DNA from: Armillaria gallica
Lineage: Eukaryota; Basidiomycota; Agaricomycetes; Agaricales; Physalacriaceae
Length of the DNA: 64,000 nucleotides
NCBI GenBank assembly: GCA_037576215.1
Contig: JBANDB010000008.1
Location: forward strand, 1,674,001-1,738,000
Reading direction: 5' to 3'
Shown here one piece after another: positions 1-9,760 of this stretch. Under the pieces are notes generated by a model. The model was given only the letters and a program-made list of their open reading frames with translations. It ran no database searches and was not told the DNA's origin. Every line of letters starts with the position of its first letter. Position 1 is the first letter of the stretch. The translations under genes and the position numbers were made by a program.

Positions 1-95
1 GCTACTTATTATTGAACTTAGTCTTGATCAGCTCCTGCGATCGGTACTCACGTGGCTAGCCTAATATAGGCAATTGATCGGTCACATCACTTAAC

Positions 96-132
96 GGCTC
101 AATGGTCTAGTAGTATGATTCGCGCTTCGGGG
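96..132 (+). pseudogene. Truncated tRNA-Pro (5' half only)
   Basis: GGCTCAATGGTCTAGTAGTA followed by TGATTCGCGCTTCGGG is identical to the 5' half of the complete tRNA-Pro at 321. It breaks off in the anticodon loop, and the following bases cannot form the anticodon 3' stem, T-arm or acceptor strand. It is therefore not a functional tRNA. The break sits exactly where the complete gene carries its intron. Confidence 0.8.
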
Positions 133-195
133 TTCGTCCCAGTGATTACGATGTTATTTCTACCGGCTGTAGAGTGTATGTATATGTATAATAAT

Positions 196-263
196 ATATC
201 ATGTAATGCTACGAGCCTGGGACACTACCGGTAGTGTCCCAGGCTCGTAGCATTACATGATAT
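196..263. repeat. Perfect 68-bp palindrome
   Basis: Two 34-base arms are exact reverse complements with no spacer; the centre lies between 229 and 230 in CTACCGGTAG. I checked pairing base by base outward until the first mismatch (195 versus 264). It lies between the two tRNA-Pro 5' copies. A perfect spacer-free palindrome of this size can extrude as a cruciform and is normally unstable, so it is probably recent or maintained. Confidence 0.93.
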
Positions 264-320
264 CATCGGTACTCAAGTGGCTAGCCAAATAGAGTAAGTT
301 GATCAACCCTAGTTTCCAAT

Positions 321-415
321 GGCTCAATGGTCTAGTAGTATGATTCGCGCTTCGGGATTTCCCTGGTAGAGATACCAAAGTGTGCGAGGTCCCGAGTTCA
401 ACTCTCGGTTGAGCC
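321..415 (+). tRNA. tRNA-Pro(CGG) with an intron
   Basis: Acceptor strands GGCTCAA (321-327) and TTGAGCC (409-415) pair. The D-arm contains the A-box-like TGGTCTAGTAGTA. The anticodon stem CGCGC pairs with GTGCG, with one G-T pair. The loop TTCGGG..T gives anticodon CGG. An intron of about 24 nt follows position 37, the usual site for nuclear tRNA introns. The T-arm is CCGAG-TTCAACT-CTCGG and includes the B box. A T5 Pol III terminator follows directly. Its 3' half recurs at 10019-10054. Confidence 0.93.
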
Positions 416-420
416 CTTTT
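385..420 (+). repeat. Left copy of 36-bp tRNA-Pro direct repeat (att-like)
   Basis: CGAGGTCCCG..GTTCAACT..CGGTTGAGCCCTTTT covers the variable loop, T-arm, acceptor 3' strand and start of the terminator of the complete tRNA-Pro. It matches 10019-10054 in the same orientation at 34 of 36 positions. The two differences are a paired change in the T-stem (A-T to G-C), so both copies keep the stem. This is how an attachment site would look if an element integrated in the tRNA 3' half and left the gene restored on one side. Confidence 0.6.
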
Positions 421-421
421 T
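417..421 (+). terminator. Pol III T5 terminator of tRNA-Pro
   Basis: Five T residues begin one base after the tRNA-Pro acceptor end, as expected for RNA polymerase III termination. Confidence 0.75.
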
Positions 422-530
422 CTACAAGGGTTGTCCGACGTGACGTCTTTGTTCAATGTTGATTCTTGAAACGCGAGGCACGTGTCAAGTTTGCAGATTC
501 AGACTCTGCAAAGACGCCACTGGCAACAAG

Positions 531-606
531 GCCTGAATTGTTAACGTACACTTGTATTTTACATCCTGGTTGTGATTTGGCAGCTTTTTACAAAGTACAG
601 AGCATC
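531..606 (+). repeat. 76-bp direct repeat, copy 1
   Basis: Starts GCCTGAATTGTTAACGTACA and ends TACAGAGCATC. It matches 1776-1851 with a single visible substitution (CTTTTTAC versus CTATTTAC). The copies lie 1,245 bp apart in direct orientation at the left end of the candidate element. Copy 2 ends four bases before the stop of the 1856-2979 gene. Confidence 0.9.
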
Positions 607-1775
607 AAGCCCAGTCCAAAGTCTGTGGGCTTCTGTGGATATGGAGAGATATGGGTCGATAAATCAATGGAAGCCTATAGCTCGCTAAGAATGGGGCATC
701 CCATGCTTTTGCGATCGCTACCCATCGATAACCATCGAGCCTCGTAGACTATTGTCGGTGTGCATCATTGTACGTCGATAGTAATCAATAAAGCTTGTAA
801 TCATTTACTTGCTATCTATATACATCAATTATAGTACAGGCCCACGACCTATCGAACTCCCGTTCCGCCACATACCCATCCCTTGCTTCCCATCGCTCCC
901 ACCGTGCCAACTCGCCACATAGTACGTACACAATTTTTGTCGAATGCTACCGTAGTCCTATGAGCTGACCTGAGTGACTGTAAGCAGATACCCATAATAT
1001 CGAGCTTTAATGTACCGCATCCAAGGCCGAGAAAGGGCACCGCCAACAAAAATGGAGTAAATGGGCACCAAAGTTCGCACCTGTAAGTCAACTGATACCA
1101 GGCAAAACGGTGATAACTTCACACCTATATATCGGAAGGGCGGAGTGGAAGAGATATTATGAATATATGGCATCCCTGAGGTCGACCTGATACAGCGTAA
1201 TGGAGAATAAGACGGCAGGACGGCAAGGGATACAAGCAGACTCACCTTCTCTTGCCACCCTAATCGCATCCAATCTCCTCATCACCGTCAACTACGAACG
1301 AAAATGCTGGATATATGCGGTTGCCTTGGAGTCTTTCTGGATCTACAGCATTGTTTTGATGAGCTGGACGCCGTTCGTAGTGTCTAGGCCATGTAGTCAC
1401 TGTAAACGAGCGAGAAGGCAGTGTTATTTAGTGGGAATGGTAGCGCGAAAGGGAACAGCAATACTTTGGGCGATGGTCATGGTGGTAAAAGGGAGAGTAT
1501 GTTCGGACTTTGCCGGGAGCATCAACCGCACATTATTCAAGTGCGCACGCATACACAAAAAAAATGCTTGGCAAGTTTACCAACACTAGTCGCTAGTCGC
1601 TTGCAAAGACTGGAACGAAGGACTCAAATATCTCAAAGGTCATAGATCCATGTCAATTTGAGAGTACGCTCGTCTAAGTGCATCCATCAATACCTCAGTA
1701 TGTCCACAGACATCGATGGATCGACCAGCACCCAGGGATATCGACCTCATCCTGGCTCGACCAACTTTTCACTGG

Positions 1776-1851
1776 GCCTGAATTGTTAACGTACACTTGT
1801 ATTTTACATCCTGGTTGTGATTTGGCAGCTATTTACAAAGTACAGAGCATC
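1776..1851 (+). repeat. 76-bp direct repeat, copy 2
   Basis: Second copy of the 531-606 repeat, 75 of 76 bases identical. It lies just downstream of the stop codon of the minus-strand gene that ends at 1856, so it would fall in that gene's 3' UTR. Confidence 0.9.
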
Positions 1852-1855
1852 TGCA

Positions 1856-2979
1856 TCAAGGGTGAAAGTCGTCGATAAAGTTTTTGACAAAATTGAAAAC
1901 GTTTCGAGTAGCAAGAACCTGAACGAGATTGAGTACGAGTCCACAGTTCTGCAAATGCAAGCGAGTGAGACGGCGGTCGTCGGGTTTCAGCTCTTCACGG
2001 AGGAGGTGCAAGACAGAGGCGAATTTGGCACTGGAGGTGGGGATGCCGGTTCGTGTGCGCATATCGATACTTGGATCAAGGAGAACCGATGGACCAAACT
2101 AGAGGTCATTTGGTCAATAAAACAGAAAATACTAGGCAAGACTAACCAGTTCATACAGCGACAAGTACTGGTTTCTCGCCCTGACAAATTTCCGGTGCTC
2201 CTCAAAGAATTGTTGATAGATAGCCAGTTTTCCCTCTTGGTCGGCGTTATCAAGGGCTTCTTCTCGCAGAATATCGCAGATGTGCCGAATGTAGGTATCT
2301 TTTGCTTTGTCGTCGAGAGTCTTGTAATCGATAGCGAAGAGGATTGCGGTGATCATGTGGATGACGTACTGAACCCAGGAAGAGAGATTTTCAGCGAGAG
2401 GGTAGTGAAAAAGATGACTGTCGCGTTTTGTGAGGCGGTTGTTGACGTCGCCGTCCTGGTCGATGTCGGCGAGAGCTGTGCATTCAGCGGTCCATGTATA
2501 AGTGCCAGGGCGGATGTCTTGCGCGAATAGGTCCTTCTATGCAAAATGACATGGAGAAAATGTGTAACAGAGGAAGAACTTACGAGATCTGCCATGCTTC
2601 TGTATGCGTACCCAGTTACGAGACGAGTCAAGAACTGAATCTCGCGTTGCTCGTAGTTGGGGCGGCGGTCACGCCAAAGATTCATTTTGAGTTCCTCGAC
2701 AGTGATGTGATCATCGTCGATATGCGACATGATATCGGCAACAATGTCTGCAGGCGCGGTTCTGGTCCTATTCTGAGAGAGTATATACGCATATATGAGG
2801 TGCTGGATGAGGAGACATACTGTTTGAGGAGCTGTTCGTAGCTTTTGGACAGCTGTAGACCTGATGGAGCGCCAGATTTCGGTATAGGATGCATTGCTGC
2901 GTGGAGAGAGATCTGCAGGGGACGGGGCGCCAGAGAGCTGTTGGGCCAGCAGAGCGAAGTCGTCGAGTGAGAGGGACAT
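1856..2979 (-). CDS. Unrecognised helical protein, cargo gene 1
   Basis: I do not recognise this family. Three exons can be joined on the minus strand. The first starts MSLSLDDFALLAQQLSG and ends at a GTAAGT donor near 2582. The second starts KDLFAQDIRPGTYTW and ends at GTTAGT near 2137. The last starts FGPSVLLDPSIDM and ends ATRNVFNFVKNFIDDFHP. The product is roughly 320 residues, with no signal peptide or membrane segment, and looks all-helical and acidic. Its last 30 or so residues resemble the C-terminus of the 8429-9654 product (both L..L..VLAT..V...V..F.D). It is divergent from the 3092 gene over about 110 bp. The frame is intact across all three exons, which argues for function. A structural or accessory role in the element is only a guess. 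Confidence 0.7.
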
Positions 2980-3091
2980 GAAGCCAAATTGCGTCGCGTC
3001 GCGTCGCGCGCCGAATCAGCGCGCACGTGATTCCTGTTGACCCTTATTTTCGCGGCCTGTCGCGTCGTAGGCTTCTTGTACTCGTATCACC
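2980..3091. promoter_or_regulatory. Divergent promoter with GCGTC repeats and E-box
   Basis: A gap of 112 bp separates the start codons of the 1856-2979 (minus) and 3092-4078 (plus) genes. It holds three tandem GCGTC units at about 2991-3005, a GC-rich GCGCGCC stretch and a CACGTG E-box at 3024-3029. Both genes must use this segment or their own 5' regions for initiation, which suggests joint regulation. Confidence 0.5.
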
Positions 3092-4078
3092 ATGACCAAG
3101 AAATCAGACGGTGAGATTGTTCTCTTATTGTAGCCTTGTACTGACTTTTTTTGGGTCAAGCTGCCAAGAAGAGTGGTTCTATCTATCTTTTTGTGTTTGA
3201 TGTATACTGACGCGCATATAGGCAAAGCACAGATCGTCCTTAGCGACTCTGAGGTCGAGATAGTGGAGCCTCCTTCACCTCCTTCGCCTCGACGGCTTCG
3301 TCGAAAGCCCGTGGACAACGCGCCATACCAGGAGAGCGAGGAAGACGAGCCGCCTGCGCCTCCTTCACCTCCTTCGCAACGCAAAAGGATTCTTCGAAAG
3401 CGTGGGGACGATGCGCCGTACCAGCAGAGTGAGGCAGATGAGCCACCTGCGCCTCCTTCGCCTCCTTCGCAACGCAAACGTGCTCATCGAAAGAAGACGG
3501 ACAAGAATGAAAACCAGGAGAGCGAGGAAGACGAGCCGCAGCAAAAAAGGAAGCGTCTTGCACCCGCTGAGCCTCTCTCACCGAGCTCGTTTATGAACAT
3601 CCTCCGGGATCTGCAGGACAAGAAGATGGCTGCTTTGGAGCGGAAAGAGCAGGCGAACGCAAAGGAGTTGGAGTTGGTAAAGGAGAAGAAGAACCTTGTC
3701 GAGGCGCAGATCAAGCTGCGCGAGTCCCAGAGGGCTGACAACGAGGCTGCAGAAGCCAAGGGTGAGTTTTTCAGTCTTGCTGTTGGTGCTGCATTTACCA
3801 TGGGATTCTAGCCGCCCGCGAAAAGGAAGAAAAGGCAGCCGAGGCCCTTGCAGCGCAAGCCACAGGTACGTATTCCCAAGTTTCTTTTCCGGCATTCGAT
3901 GGCATTTTTTTTTTGTGCAGAGACGCCTGTCCGCAATGCGGCGGCGGCAGCTTCGCTCCCTACACCTGTTTCTGCGGCGGCGGCGACTCCTGCTCCAGTT
4001 CCTGCACCAGCTTTGAATCCCGATATCGCTCGTCAGCTATTCTCTGTCCTCTTGGGATCTATGCAACCTGCTTCTTAG
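3092..4078 (+). CDS. Repeat-rich charged coiled-coil protein, cargo gene 2
   Basis: Not a recognised family. Exon 1 is short (MTKKSD), then GTGAGA. A second small exon encodes AKKSG-like residues. The main exon starts near 3222 (GKAQIVLSDSEVEIVEPP) and runs to a GTGAGT at about 3761. Two more exons follow (AREKEEKAAEALAAQAT; ETPVRNAAAAASLPTPVSA), and the stop is at 4078. The main exon holds about three copies of a 33-residue repeat: acidic SEEDEP, a PPSPPSQRKR block, then basic residues. A strongly charged coiled coil follows (roughly DKKMAALERKEQAN to QRADNEAAEAK), then an Ala/Pro-rich tail ending ARQLFSVLLGSMQPAS. Alternating acidic and KRKR patches suggest a nuclear nucleic-acid or chromatin-interacting protein; that is inference. 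It is convergent with the recombinase gene. Confidence 0.65.
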
Positions 4079-4110
4079 GCTCCTTTACATCGCACTCGAT
4101 AAACCGCTGT

Positions 4111-4239
4111 CTGCATTTGATTCCCGTTGCTGTATTCCTGTAATCGCTTTGCCACCACCATTGTCACTTTGTAGACTGAATTTGATACCCATCGCTGTAT
4201 TCCTGTAATCGCTTGCCACCACCATTGTCACTTTATAAA
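4111..4239 (+). repeat. Tandem duplication (~65 bp x 2) in 3' flank
   Basis: Units 4111-4175 and 4176-4239 share CTGTATTCCTGTAATCGC and CCACCACCATTGTCACTTT, and a partial third start (CTGCATTC) follows. It lies between the convergent cargo gene 2 and recombinase gene, so it would be in 3' UTR sequence. Confidence 0.85.
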
Positions 4240-4268
4240 CTGCATTCATTGTATAGTAAAATACGCCA

Positions 4269-7200
4269 CTACTGTAATGCCAACTCTGTCAACGCTTCTC
4301 GTCCGTCGTCCACCAAATCGTCTAGAACCTCAAGCAACTCTTCTGGCCAATGAGCGCTCGCCTGTACAAGTGTGAAAAGGTGAAAGGGCTGTTAAACGAT
4401 TCCTCACCTCGTAAAAGGATGCCTTTTGCTTATCGAAAGAGTACGACAAGTCCTGCGGCTTGGTCTGTTTTGCCTTGTATTTCTTGCGGGCTGGTCCTTC
4501 TTTCAAGTCGGGAGCGTCGTCGAGTTTGGTGAAGCGAGTCTTGACTTTGAGGTATTCTTGGTACGTGACATAGTTATCAACACATGCGTTGCACTCTTCA
4601 AGCATGTGGTCCTGGACCTTGGCGATGGTTCGAGCTCTAAAACGACGCGTCAGAATTGGAAAAAGATTGAAACAAGAAAAACTTGCTCAAAGTCGGAACA
4701 AGTCGGGCACTTGAATCTCGTGCTGGTCCCGTCGATGTACATGCCAAGTTCCATATCCCGCCATGCCGAGTGCATCTCTTTCCTGAAAGGGGTGTAAATG
4801 ACTGGGGACGTGCAAGCGAGAGAGCGTACCTGTGCCTCTTGTAATTGTAGCGAGCCTGAGCCCCCTTGAACACGCCGTAATGGGCAGTGCTCTTGGGAAC
4901 CTGCCGATGGATGAAGCGAGGGCAGTCGGGGCAAACATATGAGCCATCTTCGATCTGCAGATGGTTAGATGAGAGATCCCAGAAGAGGAGACACGTACCC
5001 TGTGCGAGTCGAGTAGACGCGCGGAAGTAATAGGTGCAATTATAGCTTCCATTACACGCATGCGAACCTGGGCTGCAGGGACTTGGAGATGATCTGGTTC
5101 GTCTGCCTCGTCGACGAGTTCATCTGCGGGCTCGACGGGTGGTTGTTCGACGAGATCCATGATTGGTGTTGATACGTCGGTATTTGGATTCTTCGCATTG
5201 ATAAGGGAATTGAGTTTCTTGAGATAGTTGGGATCCTCGTATTCGCCGAGGTCCATGTCATCACTGAGAGGAGCAACGTCTTTGTTGGGTATTTCCGATG
5301 AATCTGAAAGGCGTTAGGACATGGCTGGGAAGATTGTCAAGGCTCACTTGTCAAGAACGGCTGAAGGAACATTGACGGCTGTTCGACGATCTGCTTGGCT
5401 CTCTTGTGTTGATCGAGTGTTCCAGGGACGGCGCGACTTTGAAACTCGACCGTCTTTTCTTGTGCAAGTTGTGTGCGAGTTTTCTTGGTGTTTTTAGCGC
5501 GTGCAAGATTTCGTGCATCGAGCTTCTCCAAGACGGTTTCGCCTCTCTGTGGACAAGTCAGAAAAGTAAATGACAAGAAATGGGTCTTACCTGTTTTGCT
5601 ATCACGTACGTGAAATTGGAAGCGAGATCAATTGGAGGTTCGCCAGCCTTGAGTTTGGGCTGCTTTTTCTCTCCAGAGACGATGTTGAGCAAGCCCTCGA
5701 CGTTTTGTTTGGCGTGATTTGGATACTTGCGGGCAGCCGATGGCGTAAAGCACTCAAAGAAGGCGGACCAGGCGGTGGCCAAGGCATCTTCGGCAGCGAT
5801 GAAAACGGGGTCATCCTAGACAGATAAGCAAGAGGACAAGAGGGGACAGAATGGGGCTCACCTGACGACGTTTGTCGATCTCTTCTTTACGAGCAATCTT
5901 GCGCTGTCTCTGTTGTACGTGTCATTGAGAAGCTGCAGAAGCAGACGAGACAACTTGCCTCGGCTTCAGCGAGATCCTCAGCATTATCACTGATGATGAA
6001 TTTTTCGACGATGGCGTGTATGGCGGCATTGACTGACCGAGGTGCCTGTAAAAGTATCAGATGTTATTCCAATATGATCCGAAAAACTTGCCTTTGTTTT
6101 TGCGTTACCATCTTCTTGTAGCCGCATCCCAGTCATGTTGTTATTCTCCACGCCCAGCGAGTAATTTTCGTTGAATACACGGCCTTCCTTTACCCCGTGG
6201 TTCATGATGAGCATGGCAGCTCGCTCGCTGTATTGTACCCCATAGTCGTTGCCAGCTGCACGACGCCAGGCATAAATGCCACCTCTCACAATGCCTACAC
6301 CGTCCGAGAGACCAGACGCAGTACAGGAGATGGAATTGGACGTGCAGGCTTGAGGTGGTTCCAAAAAGGCGCTCCCTCCTTGGATAAGCTTGCGATAACT
6401 ATGCAAAGATTAGGCAATGGTAAAATAAGGAAGGAAGAGGCGCATACAAAGGCTCTTTCTTCCTCGCCTCGTCGATGGGTCTTGCTTTTCGTGGATCTTT
6501 GAAAAAGGCATCGAGCGTCTGGAGAAAGAGTCGGTGAAAAAGAAACACAGTTGGAGAGGATAACGTACCTTATATTTTACGTCAAATGCCTGAATAGAGA
6601 ATAGATACGTGAGTATCCAAACGGTCGGGTCGAAAAGGACATTGTGGGCTTTGATGACTGATGAGAGTTTGAAGACGAGGTCGATCGCTGAGTGGGTAGA
6701 CATGGCGCCTTTCAGGTTGCGAATGTGGACGGTGATGGTAAAATCTCCGAGGCCTTCCTGTTCGACTTCAAAGTCGCCAAGTGTAAGGAACTAGCGTGAA
6801 TGATTAGAGAGAATCTCTGGAGGGCACTGCGAATACTCACAAAACCACGGTCAGCATAAAGCTGACAACTGGGGCCCATGCTTGATGGACGGGTGGTGAG
6901 GTAGAACGGTACGATGATCTTGCATATGTTATTGATCTTCACGAGACGTGTTCCGCCGGTCTGCGACCTCTCCATGGCACCCTCGATGATAAGTTGGAGT
7001 TCTTGGCGTCCACAATAAACCTTTCGGTCGAAGAAACGTTCTAGTTTGTCTCGAAAAGTCACTGAAGAAAGGTGAGCCGTGGGACAGAGAATGTGGAAGA
7101 GAATACATACAAGCGACTGTTTGATCACGAAACATGCTTGCGAATTGCATCTCTGAAAGGACGAGGAGTCCCTTTCGCTTTCCAGTAAAGGGACAGCGGG

Positions 7201-7838
7201 TGAGGATAGCGATAAGGTGCTGGTAGACTGACGCAAATCCTGCGAGCGTGCGTGCTTTGATGACCGTGTGCCCTGGTCGAGGAGGAGTGATCCTGACCTA
7301 TATGCGCGTCAATAGAGGTCAAATAAAAGAAGATTGCGCGTACAAGAAAAGGTAAAAAGATGGGACCAAATTTGATGACGACATCAACGTCCCAATGACA
7401 GTTGAATGGCCACTTTGGACGGAATTTGGAGATCATGGCGCTCCATGTCATGCGACAGCGGAGCTGGATGTCGGTCGTGTGGGGAGACTGAGAGGGTTGG
7501 ACGCCGCGCGCCCAGATATGGAAATCTGCCTCCATTTCGGCGAATTGCTCATCGGTGAGACTACCGAGCTGCTTGGCGATGGCGACGCTGCGAGTGTTGA
7601 AGACATGTTGAGCGCGATCTGAGGTGTTGTCGACGTCGGGGGCCATGTTGAGTTGGTAGGCCTCGATACCGAGAGGACGATACTCCTCGTCCGAAGGGAG
7701 AGGAAATGCCGGGATACCGACAGAGCTGAGAGGGTTTTCGGGGGGCCATGGCCCTTCAGCGGGCAAGACAGTATGGGCAGGGGGTAAGAGTGGGAGACGG
7801 ACGGGAGCCGTGGGTGGTGGAACCGGAAGGGGAGGCAT
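4269..7838 (-). CDS. Tyrosine recombinase, DUF3435/Crypton-like, with C-terminal zinc fingers
   Basis: A large intron-rich gene of about ten short exons, roughly 950-1,000 residues. The start MPPLPVPPPTAPVRLPLL lies in a 165-residue first exon. Tyrosine-recombinase boxes appear in order. Box I is YLTTRPSSMGPS, with the catalytic Arg codon at 6889-6891 (about residue 285). A strand with Lys follows (VHIRNLKGAM). Then comes LFDPTVWILTYLFSIQAF, recalling the DP-hhhALhha segment of DUF3435. Box II is GGIYAWRRAAGN (6263-6274), Tyr replacing the common His. MNHG follows, then the nucleophile in FNENY (Tyr codon 6161-6163, about residue 480). After the core come a basic helical segment and an acidic linker. 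The C-terminus holds CPDC (4922-4933) with a following RH..MH, and CPTC (4698-4709) with H..EC..C, consistent with zinc fingers. Frames join at GT-AG introns without stops. Sequence identity to known captains is not measured here. Confidence 0.72.
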
Positions 7839-8428
7839 GAGATGGTAGGGGAAGGGGGGAAAGGAGCGATGGGGGATGGATGGAAAACCGACGCCCTTTT
7901 ATACCTGTCGGGGAGGCGGGTGGCGGGAAATACGCGTGATAAACAGAATGCGTCATCGCCGTCACCGCGATATGACTGGCATAGGTGCGTCCACCGACGT
8001 GGTGGGGCAACATGGTGGGAAGACGAGAGATCGTGTATGATGTCACGTGTGACTACTATATCTTCAGAGACACTAATTAAATAAATTTATTATCACATTA
8101 CCTTGCTAGAAGTATCCATCTATATCATGGGTACCTGCAACGAGCCCTGCGAAGGAATTATGCCGGTTCGAGGAGATAGAAAACTCTCAAAGGCAATCTA
8201 TCCTCAATGGAGAGGACTCGTGCAGTATGTAGCCAAGACCCAGGTCATCTTCCATGAGTCACTTCTCGAGACGGAGATGACGACCATCATATTTGGCCGT
8301 AAGATATCCCTCGAAAATATGAATGCTTGAGAGTGTCGCGGAATGGGAATTTGAGTAGATCTGGCGGAACGAAACATCGAAGCATAGTTACCGTACACGT
8401 GGCCAGCAAGGTCCCTATCGCCGGCACC
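7839..8428. promoter_or_regulatory. Divergent intergenic region, recombinase / cargo gene 3
   Basis: A 590-bp gap between the start of the recombinase (minus) and cargo gene 3 (plus). No accepted gene. A short plus frame at 8127-8330 (MGTCNEPCEGI...) could be an upstream ORF. The AT-rich stretch ATTAAATAAATTTATTAT at about 8075-8093 is the only base-composition outlier, and may be a core promoter or origin-like segment. Confidence 0.4.
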
Positions 8429-9654
8429 ATGGCGGGCCCTTGTGATGACAGCTGCATGGATTCTCCCCACCAACGTATCCGAGCGAAAATCAAGGACCTC
8501 GACGCTGAAATCGGAGCCCTACCTGCACTCGATCCCCAGTCGACGCCTCGAACGATAAGCAAACGTAAAGAGCTATATCAATACCTTGACGAGAGGGTTG
8601 TTGCGTTGGCCGAGACGATTGAGCAAAGCCGTCCTGTGGAGGAGCAGGAGGACGAGCCTCAGGCTCCGACTGACAAGGAAGTGGAGGAACAGTCGGGGAT
8701 GGACAAGAGATTTTCAGAGATTGTCGAGGCGTTTGGTGCTGTCTCGTTCAGTGCACATCGGTTTTGCAAGATTCTTTTGGAGCATCCTGGCAGTGGGACG
8801 CCTGCTGAAATTGAGGACCGCGCGTTTCGAAGGATCATTCGAGGCTGGAAGGATGAGGAGGCAACCTGGGTGAGTGCATACATGGCCAAACTACGCTTGC
8901 TAACCTTGGCAGACCACGGCGTTGCAACCTCTTGTTGATGTACGCGCCGACTGGGACGTGTTTTGTGACCATGGAACGGCCAACGCAGCTATGACCGATG
9001 TGAGCGAGCAGCTCGTTGCGATTCACAAGGTAGGTGTCATTACTGATGTTTTTCATGACTGACGTGCTGTTTAGTTGCTCGTGTCGCAGGAAAAGGATGC
9101 CTGCGGCAAGGCCTGGGTTGCGATGGTGATCCAGATGGTGGAGATGATACGCTTCAGCAAGATTTGGAAGCAGCACGACGGATCCGGCAGCCGGAAATGG
9201 AAGTCAAAGTATTGGGAAGATGGATGTCGAGACGACAACAAGAGGTTGTATCAGCAGTGGGACAATGCTATAGGTTCGCACAAGGAAGCCCTGACCAAGA
9301 AAGTCAAGAAGCAGTACGGAGTGTTCAAGCGGCATCAACAGCATCTTCTGAAGACGCGGGAGCCGTTGGTAGCACTGTATGATCGTGTGAGTGGATAATT
9401 TGCAGTTTTTCTATCGCTGATGATTATAGTTTGGGGCTGCCGTATTCATGGACCGAGTCTGGGATCCGCGAGACCAACGGCGCAGTGGAGCGTATGCGAA
9501 GCTTGTCCAGCGTGTTTGCAAAGAGCCAAGGGATGGCATAGAGGAAATGATAGCTGAGAATAGGGCGACATTCCTGCTGGCGCTGAAGGTACTGGCAACG
9601 CACAAGGTGGTTACCTATGTTACGGCATTCCTTGACAAGTATAAAGTCACATGA
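8429..9654 (+). CDS. Unrecognised helical protein, cargo gene 3
   Basis: No family recognised. I start at ATG 8429 (MAGPCDDSCMDSPHQRIRAK), because the in-frame ATG at 8327 adds only a low-complexity leader. Four exons are joined at GTGAGT, GTAGGT and GTGAGT donors. Joined pieces read KDEEATW / TTALQPLVDVRADWDVF, EQLVAIHK / LLVSQEKDACGKAW and VALYDR / FGAAVFMDRVWDPRD. The stop is at 9654. About 370 residues, mostly helical, with an early coiled coil (KDLDAEIGALPAL ... ERVVALAETIEQ) and a basic middle (KKVKKQYGVFKRHQQH). The final LLALKVLATHKVVTYVTAFLD matches the end of cargo gene 1 in pattern, suggesting the two are distant relatives or share a docking motif. The frame is intact throughout. 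Followed after about 100 bp by the minisatellite and the tRNA-Pro fragment. Confidence 0.7.
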
Positions 9655-9760
9655 TTATAAAACAATAATTGTTTCGTGTTGTTCCATCCTTGTGCTTGCT
9701 CTATGCTTAGTTGATCTCACTTGTGATCTATGCTTATTATTGTGATGCGAGTGCAGACGG

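Larger units (their letters stand above)
40..357 (+). repeat. Duplicated tRNA-Pro 5' region (two ~93-bp copies)
   Basis: Bases 40-132 and 265-357 are imperfect copies. Both start with ATCGGTACTCA, continue through GTGGCTAGCC and end with the first 36 bases of tRNA-Pro, stopping at CTTCGGG in the anticodon loop. The middle of the unit has diverged. The copies are direct repeats separated by 132 bp that contain a long palindrome. Only the second copy goes on into a complete tRNA. Confidence 0.8.
422..1855. other. Left end of candidate element, no gene recognised
   Basis: About 1.4 kb with short overlapping open frames on both strands, none with intron-supported extension or recognisable motifs. 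The 93-residue plus frame at 466-747 runs straight across the first 76-bp repeat and I do not accept it as a gene. The main content is the pair of 76-bp repeats. Confidence 0.5.

Noticed and set aside
466..747. 93-residue plus-strand ORF
   Set aside because: It runs across the 76-bp repeat, has no recognisable motif and no splice-linked extension; chance frame.
2494..2841. 115-residue plus ORF
   Set aside because: Antisense to the well-spliced 1856-2979 gene.
4269..7838. KDZ (Kyakuja-Dileera-Zisupton) transposase
   Set aside because: I looked for the typical KDZ motifs (such as a YDIACQW-like block) and did not see them; the R/K/YAWRR/H/Y order fits a tyrosine recombinase better.
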